DNA of 64,000 bases from Macrophomina tecta (Eukaryota > Ascomycota > Dothideomycetes > Botryosphaeriales > Botryosphaeriaceae): assembly GCA_024180945.1 (NCBI GenBank), contig JAKSGN010000020.1, forward strand, positions 1,240,001-1,304,000. The letters are read 5' to 3'. Each line of letters opens with the position of its first letter. Position 1 is the stretch's first letter. The notes under the pieces were generated by a model, which searched no databases, was not told where the DNA came from, and saw only the letters and a list, made by a program, of their open reading frames with translations. A program made the translations under genes and the position numbers. This document shows positions 58,353 through 64,000 of this stretch, piece after piece.

Positions 58353-60069
58353 ACAGTCTAGGTCCCTTCACATGGTATCACGCACATCGAATACGGAAAT
58401 TCTCACCGGACCAAATCTTTGGAAACAATTCAAAACGAAAGGAACACTCAACGGAGTGCCCATCAGGATACTGATCGACACAGGATCAAGCGGAAACTTT
58501 ATACACAACGAGTTTGTGGAACAATGCAAGATCCTATACCGGAAGAAGAAAGAGCCATACCCACTCAGCGGATTCGACGGGAAAAGCTCAGTCTACGGAG
58601 AAGGCTGGGTAAAGATAGAAACGGAGGAAGCAACCCTCCAGATCAAGAACCATCGGGAGCAGATTTCCCTCGATGTCCAAAGGATCCCCGGGCATGACAT
58701 TATTCTAGGTATGCCCTGGATCCGAACACAGAAACCTATCTTCGACTTCAGCGAAGGAGACGAAATCGTCTTTCGAGAAGAGATCGACGACCTCCTACGA
58801 AAATTCGGTTTACGCATGGAAAACGGGTTAATGAACACCCTACAGCGACTCTTGTCTACTATGAATCGGGAAGTAGCCAGCGTAAGGCCCAAGAGCGGCA
58901 GCTGTGTAGGCGACTCCGATAGTGGTGTAAGTCAGAACCAGGACTGCGACGCAGAAGGCGAAGCCTCCTTGGTAAAATGCAACCCTATCGCAGGAATAAG
59001 CCCTACCGAGCGAAACGATACCCTCGAATCATCAAGAGAAGAGCAAGACTCAAACGATGGCGTAAGGCCCAGTGACGGCAACATCAACGGCAACCTTGAG
59101 GGAGGCCTAAGACAGGACCAGGACTGCAGCGTGCAAGACGCCGCCTCCTCGGTAAAATGCAGCGCCTCAAGCGGAGTAAGCCCTACCGAGTCAAGTATTC
59201 CCGAAAATCAGGTACAACATTTGTCACGAAGGACCACGCAGAGAAAGCGTAAGGCCAAGAGTAAGGCTTCGCGGAAGCAATTGGCAGCCACCGAACCTCC
59301 CGTGGACGTACAGACAATCTCAAGAGAGGCATTCAGGCGTATGCGACGCCAAGGACAACAGGTCTGCCTCATGTACATCAAACCCTCACCGGCGGTGCAA
59401 CAGAGAGCACTGGCCAGGGCCCAACGGGAAAGGCCAAGGGATGAGGACTGTCCAACTCCCATCGGAGGAGACGATCCTGCGAGGATCAAGAGAGGACAAC
59501 ACGGTAGTTTGGAGATGTGGCAGCAACCACAAGGAACACCTCCAATCCCAGAAATGGAAACGGTACCCGACGAATATTGGGACTTAGTTGCCGTTTGCCA
59601 AGAAAGAGGAAAGGGAGACTTGCCAAAGCACCAACCGTGGGACCACGAGATTCCGCTCAAGCCAGGAACGAAACCGGCTTATAAGCCTATCTACTCCTTA
59701 TCAAAGAAGGAAATGGAGGCTTTGAAGGAATACATCGAGAAGAACCTCGAACGAGGATACATTCGGCCATCGACGTCATCAGCCGGATATCCGATCCTCT
59801 TCGTCCCCAAGAAGAATGGCAAGTTACGCCTCTGTGTCGACTACCGACAACTTAACGACATCACGATCAAGAACCGATACCCGCTCCCACGCATCGACGA
59901 GCTCCAGGACAAGTTAGGGAACGCAAAGTACTTTACGAAGCTGGACCTACGGGACGGTTACCACTTGGTCAGAATCAAGGAAGGGGAAGAGTGGAAGACA
60001 GCCTTCCGCACGAGACTAGGACTATACGAGTATACGGTTATGCCATTCGGGCTTACCAACGCACCAGCA
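58316..60069 (+). CDS. Pol of the Gypsy element, 5' part: protease and first half of reverse transcriptase
   Basis: Entered by -1 frameshift at 58315; the frame is open upstream to at least 58225. The aspartic protease has [19 protein letters not shown] and [11 protein letters not shown] Ser/Asp-rich linker with a 180-bp tandem duplication follows. Reverse transcriptase begins at about 59640 ([76 protein letters not shown]). The reading frame is interrupted at 60070 by a LINE insertion, so this copy cannot make full-length Pol. It resumes in the same frame at 61317. Confidence 0.88.
58881..59200 (+). repeat. In-frame 180-bp imperfect tandem duplication within pol
   Basis: CGTAAGGCCC starts at 58881 and again at 59061. 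The two units share GACCAGGACTGC-like, GTAAAATGCA and AAGCCCTACCGAG segments at equal offsets. In protein they read [16 protein letters not shown]...GISPTE and [16 protein letters not shown]...GVSPTE. The unit is exactly 60 codons, lies between protease and reverse transcriptase, and keeps the frame. Confidence 0.75.
60058..60069 (+). repeat. Target-site duplication of the LINE, left copy
   Basis: AACGCACCAGCA here is repeated exactly at 61305-61316, flanking the LINE insertion. In the Gypsy pol frame it encodes NAPA of the conserved LTNAPATFQ motif. Confidence 0.88.
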
Positions 60070-61304
60070 CGGGTACACTCCCTACAATACAGAGATCTCC
60101 ACCTTAAGCAAAGCAGATGCTGCTACTGAGCACTCAAAAGCGTTGGCAGAGGCCCCGGACAATCTTATAGCTCTCTACTCTGATGCCTCATCACTTCCTC
60201 AGGGAATGGGAATAGGTGTTGGAGTGGTACTGTTAGATTACAGCCAATCCAGAGACAAAATCCAAGTAAGAGCTACTAAGAATATTGGTCCCAACGCTCT
60301 CGTTTATAACGGTGAACTTGATGGCATAACCACTGCCCTTGAGCTAGCCAACAAACATGGGTACAAGTCAAAAGATATAAGAGTCTTTGCGGATAACCAG
60401 GCTGCACTCTTGAGGCTCAAACACCCTAACAACACGCCTGGCCAACGGTGGCAGCAACGGGCAATTCACGCTGCCAGGCAGCTAAGAGACAGGGACAACA
60501 AAGTCACGGTTGAATGGGTTCCGGGGCACGTCAACGTGCACGGAAATGAGGAGGCCGACAGACTTGCTAAACAAGCAACGTTAATCCCCCCTACAACAGA
60601 AGACACTTCTGTTGCATTCTACGGAATGCAACTAAAAGAAGTTCTCTACAACGAGTGGAAAAGCCAGCTCTTATCAGTTCCCAGCTCAGCCTACAGTAAA
60701 GCATTTACCTGGAAGATAAAGAGGAAGCTGATCGCCCCTACTACAGTAAGGGAAACAGCTTCCTCCTTCTACCAGCTGAAGATTGGACACGGGTACTTCA
60801 AGTCCTATCTCTACCGTTTTAACCATGTAGAGGATGATAGATGCTACTGCTCTGGTACGGCAAAGCAAACACCGAGACATCTCCTCTTAGACTGTTATTT
60901 ATATAGAGCTGAAAGGCTCTCTATAAAAGACGCTCTGGAGAAACCTATTCTTAATCTTACGGACCTATTCACTACAAATAAAGGCGCTCAAGCAACAGCT
61001 GAGTTTCTTAGAAAAACCAAGATATCTACGCGCCGGTGGATTCTTAACAACACGCCCGACGGGGTTTAAATACGTCCGACGCTTACACTCCTTTGTTTTC
61101 TATTACTATTCTCTTATACTATCTCCTTAGAGGCCTGCCTCTCGTTTGGCTTTTAAGTCTACTATTCCTTGTGCTCTCCTAGAATGCTTCTTTTACAAGG
61201 AGCCTCTAGAAAATGTATAACTAGAAACGGCTTCTAAAGCCCGTCTTTGATAGTCTCTGACTCAAGAAGGACGTTAAACTAAATAAATAAATAAATAAAT
61301 AAAT
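60070..61304 (+). mobile_element. 5'-truncated non-LTR retrotransposon (Tad1-like LINE) inserted in Gypsy pol
   Basis: A 1235-bp insertion with the C-terminal part of LINE ORF2 (RNase H), a 3' UTR of about 210 bp and a tail of AAAT/TAAA repeats (61280-61304). It is flanked by perfect 12-bp duplications. The left edge cuts into the ORF in frame (reading starts [16 protein letters not shown]), as expected of incomplete target-primed reverse transcription. A related 3' UTR lies inverted at 49938-50110. Tad1/I-type placement rests on the ORF2-terminal RNase H. Confidence 0.85.
60071..61069 (+). CDS. LINE ORF2 C-terminal fragment with RNase H domain, 332 codons
   Basis: Open from the truncated left end of the element. 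RNase H catalytic residues are all visible: YSDAS (Asp), YNGELDGI (Glu), VFADNQAAL (Asp) and [19 protein letters not shown] (His, Asp). After the domain come a helical stretch and a Cys/His cluster [18 protein letters not shown], the zinc-binding tail common in fungal LINEs of the Tad1/I type. The reverse transcriptase and endonuclease parts are missing through 5' truncation, so the copy is dead although the remaining frame is intact. No usable start codon or promoter is expected. Confidence 0.88.
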   Translation, partial: GYTPYNTEISTLSKADAATEHSKALAEAPDNLIALYSDASSLPQGMGIGVGVVLLDYSQSRDKIQVRATKNIGPNALVYNGELDGITTALELANKHGYKSKDIRVFADNQAALLRLKHPNNTPGQRWQQRAIHAARQLRDRDNKVTVEWVPGHVNVHGNEEADRLAKQATLIPPTTEDTSVAFYGMQLKEVLYNEWKSQLLSVPSSAYSKAFTWKIKRKLIAPTTVRETASSFYQLKIGHGYFKSYLYRFNHVEDDRCYCSGTAKQTPRHLLLDCYLYRAERLSIKDALEKPILNLTDLFTTNKGAQATAEFLRKTKISTRRWILNNTPDGV

Positions 61305-61316
61305 AACGCACCAGCA
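61305..61316 (+). repeat. Target-site duplication of the LINE, right copy
   Basis: AACGCACCAGCA, identical to 60058-60069. Immediately after it the Gypsy pol frame continues with ACC TTT CAG (TFQ). Confidence 0.88.
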
Positions 61317-64000
61317 ACCTTTCAGAATCTCGTCAATGACACGCTGCGCGAATACTTGGATATCTTCTGCATGGCTTACCTCGACGACATCCTCATCTTT
61401 TCAGACACCCTTGAGGAACACAAGAAGCATGTCAGAAAGGTCCTAGAAACGCTTCAAGCAAAGAATCTCACTATTGCACCGGACAAGTGCTTCTGGCATA
61501 CCCAGAAAGTGGAATTCTTAGGCTTTGTCATCACCCCCGGACATGTCGGTATGGACGACTCGAAACTGGATTCCATCAGAGAATGGCCAGTACCGAAGAC
61601 GATCAAGGAAGTACAGTCCTTCCTTGGGTTCGCGAATTTCTACAGGAAGTTCATCTGGAACTATTCAAAGGTCACGGAACCTTTAACGCGACTCACTCAG
61701 AAGGAGCATGGCTTCCAATGGGGAGACGATCAGCAGCAAGCCTTCGATTCGCTGAAACGGATGTTTTGCGAAGCACCCGTCTTAGGGATATACGATCCCG
61801 ACAAACCAATCGAAGTAGAAACTGACGCGTCAGGATTCGCCCTAGGAGCATGTCTCAGCCAGCCTGACGATGAAGGCAGATGGCATCCGATCGCGTTCTA
61901 CTCAAGAAAGTTCACCCCAGCAGAGCTCAACTACGACACTCATGACAAGGAGCTCTTGGCTATCGTCTCAGCATTCAAGCACTGGAGACACTACCTAGAA
62001 GGAACCGACCAACAGGTGATAGTGCATTGTGACCATCAGAATCTCACGCGCTTCACCACGACCAAGGAGCTGAACCGACGACAAGTTCGCTGGTCACAAG
62101 AATTGGCATCCTACAATTTCAAGATCACACACAGAAAAGGTGTAGATAACGCCGCCGCTGACGCGCTCAGCAGAAGGGTAGACTACATGGAAGGAAGAAT
62201 CGAGCCGCAACCTGCAGTACTGCAGTGGACAAGCGATGGATCGCTCACCCTTGCCAGACAGTCTTTCCCAATGCTTCGCATCGAGTCAAACCCGTGGCAT
62301 CAGAAGATCCGAGAAGCATACGCTCAGGACTCCTTCGCGCAGGAACTTTTAGCGCTTGAGGACGACCCGCGTGTTGCTCGAGATAGAGAAGGAACGCTTC
62401 TCTTCAAAGGGTTAATCTATGTCCCGACAAGACTGCGAGAAGCACTCGTTAAAGACATGCACGTAGCACCCGCGCATGGACATCAGGGCATCGACAGGAC
62501 AACCGAGAGGATCACGCAAAACTTCTACTTTCCGGGATTACGAAAGACGGTCCAGCGTATAGTCTCGCAATGCGACCTTTGCATCCGGAGCAAAGCCGCG
62601 ACACACGCTCCGTACGGACATTTACAACCCCTGGAAGTACCAGAACGACCATGGCAATGGGTCACGCTAGACTTCATCACAAAGCTACCAAGGTCTAGGG
62701 ACCCGCTCACAGAAGTCAAGTTCGACTCGATCCTAGTCTTTGTCGACAGACTCACGAAGTACGCCTACTTCTTGCCCTACCTAGAGGCATCGAATGCAGA
62801 ACAGCTAGCCCACACGTTTCTCCGATACATCTTCGCGGATCACGGAATGCCGGAAGTATTGGTTTCGGACAGGGACAAGCTGATGAGATCAGAATTTTGG
62901 CAAACGCTTATGCGCCAGCTTGGAGCAAAGAACAAACTCTCTACAACGGCACACGCGCAAACCGACGGCCAGACAGAACGGATGAACCGGACTCTCGAAC
63001 AGTATCTTCGCTGTTACATCAACTACCCACAGGATGACTGGGCCACATGGCTACCCATGGCACAATTCGCCTATAACAGCGCCAAACAAGAGTCAACCAA
63101 CGTATCCCCGTTCTTTGCCAACTATGGGTTTGAACCAGACGCGTATAGAGAGGCCATCCCAAGCAGAAAATTGGCCCAGAAAGGCGTTCTCAAGGCCGAG
63201 CAGCTAAGGGGATTGCACAAAGCCATCAGTCTCGACCTCGAATATGTACGAATTATGATGTCCAAATACTACAACAGACGGCACCAGGCGGCACCGAACC
63301 TTAAAAGGGGGGATAAAGTGTACCTCCTCACGAAAAACATCAAATCAAAACGACCGAGCGACAAATTGGATTTCAAGAAAATCGGTCCATTCGAAATTGC
63401 AGAAAAACTCGGAGAAGTCACGTATCGACTCAAATTGCCTAACACACGGATGAACTCCACCTTTCACGTGGCAATGCTCGAGCCAGCACCAGAAAACGCC
63501 ACCATTCCGGAAACTCAGGAAGAAATTATACCAGAAAACCCTGACGCCGAAGAAGACCAGTACCCAGTCGAGAAGATCCTAGACTGCAAGCGGTTCGGTC
63601 GTCAGCTCAAATATCTCGTCAAATGGGAAGGTTACGGGAATGAAGACAACCAGTGGGTGCCAAAGGACGACATACACTCAGACCTTGTCACGGAGTTCCA
63701 TCGCCAGAACCCTGACCTCCCGCGGAAACGAGGCCGTCCTCGAACGAGAACGACGGAAGGCCCTCGAGAGTCGCAACATCCCACACCAGGGACGACGACC
63801 GGCGAACAGAATCCACAGGTCCAGGAGAACGCGGGGACCACGCACCAGCCACAGGCTCGCCGGCAGAATCGGCAAACCCAGCCTCCCGCGGCGCAGCAGG
63901 ATCCACCGACTCGTGACGTGGCCGTTTTGACGCGGACGGACCCCCGGAATTCTCAGGGTCAGACGGCTCCCCAGCCGCCAGCTGCTCCAACAGCCTCTGA
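61317..64000 (+). CDS. Pol of the Gypsy element, 3' part: RT, RNase H, integrase, chromodomain; runs off window
   Basis: Continues the pol frame after the LINE. The RT active site is MAYLDDILIFS, followed by VEFLGFVITPG and FLGFANFYRKFI. RNase H has EVETDASGFALGACLSQP, and RKGVDNAAADALSRR. Integrase has an HHCC zinc region (HVAPAHGHQGIDR, CDLCIRSK). Its catalytic DDE residues lie in VTLDFITKLP, LVSDRDKLMRSEFW and TDGQTERMNRTLEQYL. A GPY/F-like segment (KIGPFEIAEKLGEVTYRLKL) follows. A chromodomain lies at about 63555-63710 (YPVEKILDCKRFGRQLKYLV, KWEGYGNEDNQWVP). Directly after it PRKRGRPRTR matches an AT-hook. A Gln/Pro-rich tail continues past 64000 with no stop in the window. Confidence 0.92.

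Larger units (their letters stand above)
55947..64000 (+). mobile_element. Ty3/Gypsy chromodomain retrotransposon (chromovirus), 3' end outside window
   Basis: Order: 5' LTR (55947-56246), leader, gag (56480-58318), -1 frameshift signal, then pol with protease, reverse transcriptase, RNase H, integrase and chromodomain. This PR-RT-RH-IN-chromodomain order defines chromoviruses of the Ty3/Gypsy (Metaviridae-type) group. gag and pol have no internal stops apart from a LINE inserted at 60070-61304. That indicates an insertion younger than the RIP-mutated DNA around it. The 3' LTR and target-site duplication lie beyond 64000; the 5 bases before the LTR are ATAAG. Confidence 0.92.

Noticed and set aside
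1..64000. tRNA, rRNA or CRISPR arrays
   Set aside because: Visual scan for B-box-like GGTTCGAATCC, rRNA-like blocks and regularly spaced repeats gave none; a tRNAscan-SE run would be decisive.

Overview
The window looks like nuclear DNA of a filamentous ascomycete (Pezizomycotina), probably a plant-associated species. The protein-coding genes carry short introns (mostly 48-76 bp) with fungal donor and acceptor signals. There are Zn2Cys6 regulators, secreted CAZymes with signal peptides, a tyrosinase, several MFS carriers, and an AT-rich block mutated in the way expected of RIP (repeat-induced point mutation). A Dothideomycete is my guess from gene content alone, with low confidence.

Left part (1-26.9 kb): intact genes are separated by decayed ones. 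Intact: a mitochondrial-type membrane protein (1118-2332), a GPI-anchored GH17 glucanase (6524-7591), a tyrosinase (14837-16422), a secreted CAP/PR-1 protein (17659-18578), a Dal5-like anion:cation symporter (20971-22719, minus) and a secreted carboxylesterase (23707-25360). Broken: an MCT-like MFS carrier, a Zn2Cys6 regulator, a short-chain dehydrogenase and an amidase. This suggests an accessory region that once held a catabolic or secondary-metabolism locus. A possible 885-bp non-autonomous DNA element lies at 12015-12899.

Middle part (26.9-44.4 kb): a compact group resembling a fungal pectin or arabinan utilisation locus. It holds a Zn2Cys6 regulator, a PL3 pectate lyase, an intracellular GH127 beta-L-arabinofuranosidase divergently paired with a sugar transporter, a secreted clan GH-A hydrolase (GH39-like), and a second regulator carrying two C2H2 fingers plus a Zn2Cys6 cluster. 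A plausible flow is extracellular depolymerisation (PL3, GH-A enzyme), uptake (transporter), then intracellular arabinoside cleavage (GH127), with the two regulators at the flanks. That joint function is inference.

Right part (44.4-64 kb): a broken alpha/beta hydrolase, an intact glycerate kinase (minus), then transposon territory. It runs: a LINE 3' relic in reverse orientation (49938-50110); a DHA1 drug-antiporter gene with one apparently lost splice acceptor (51587-53622); an inverted repeat resembling a copia LTR (54061-54291); a 1.65-kb AT-rich RIP-mutated block that still shows a Gypsy gag; and a largely intact chromodomain Ty3/Gypsy element (5' LTR at 55947, gag, pol) that runs off the window. 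Its pol is split by a 5'-truncated Tad1-like LINE with a perfect 12-bp target-site duplication. The gag/pol overlap carries a textbook -1 frameshift signal: a slippery heptamer directly before the gag stop and a stem-loop 5 nt downstream.

I found no rRNA or tRNA genes and no CRISPR array.
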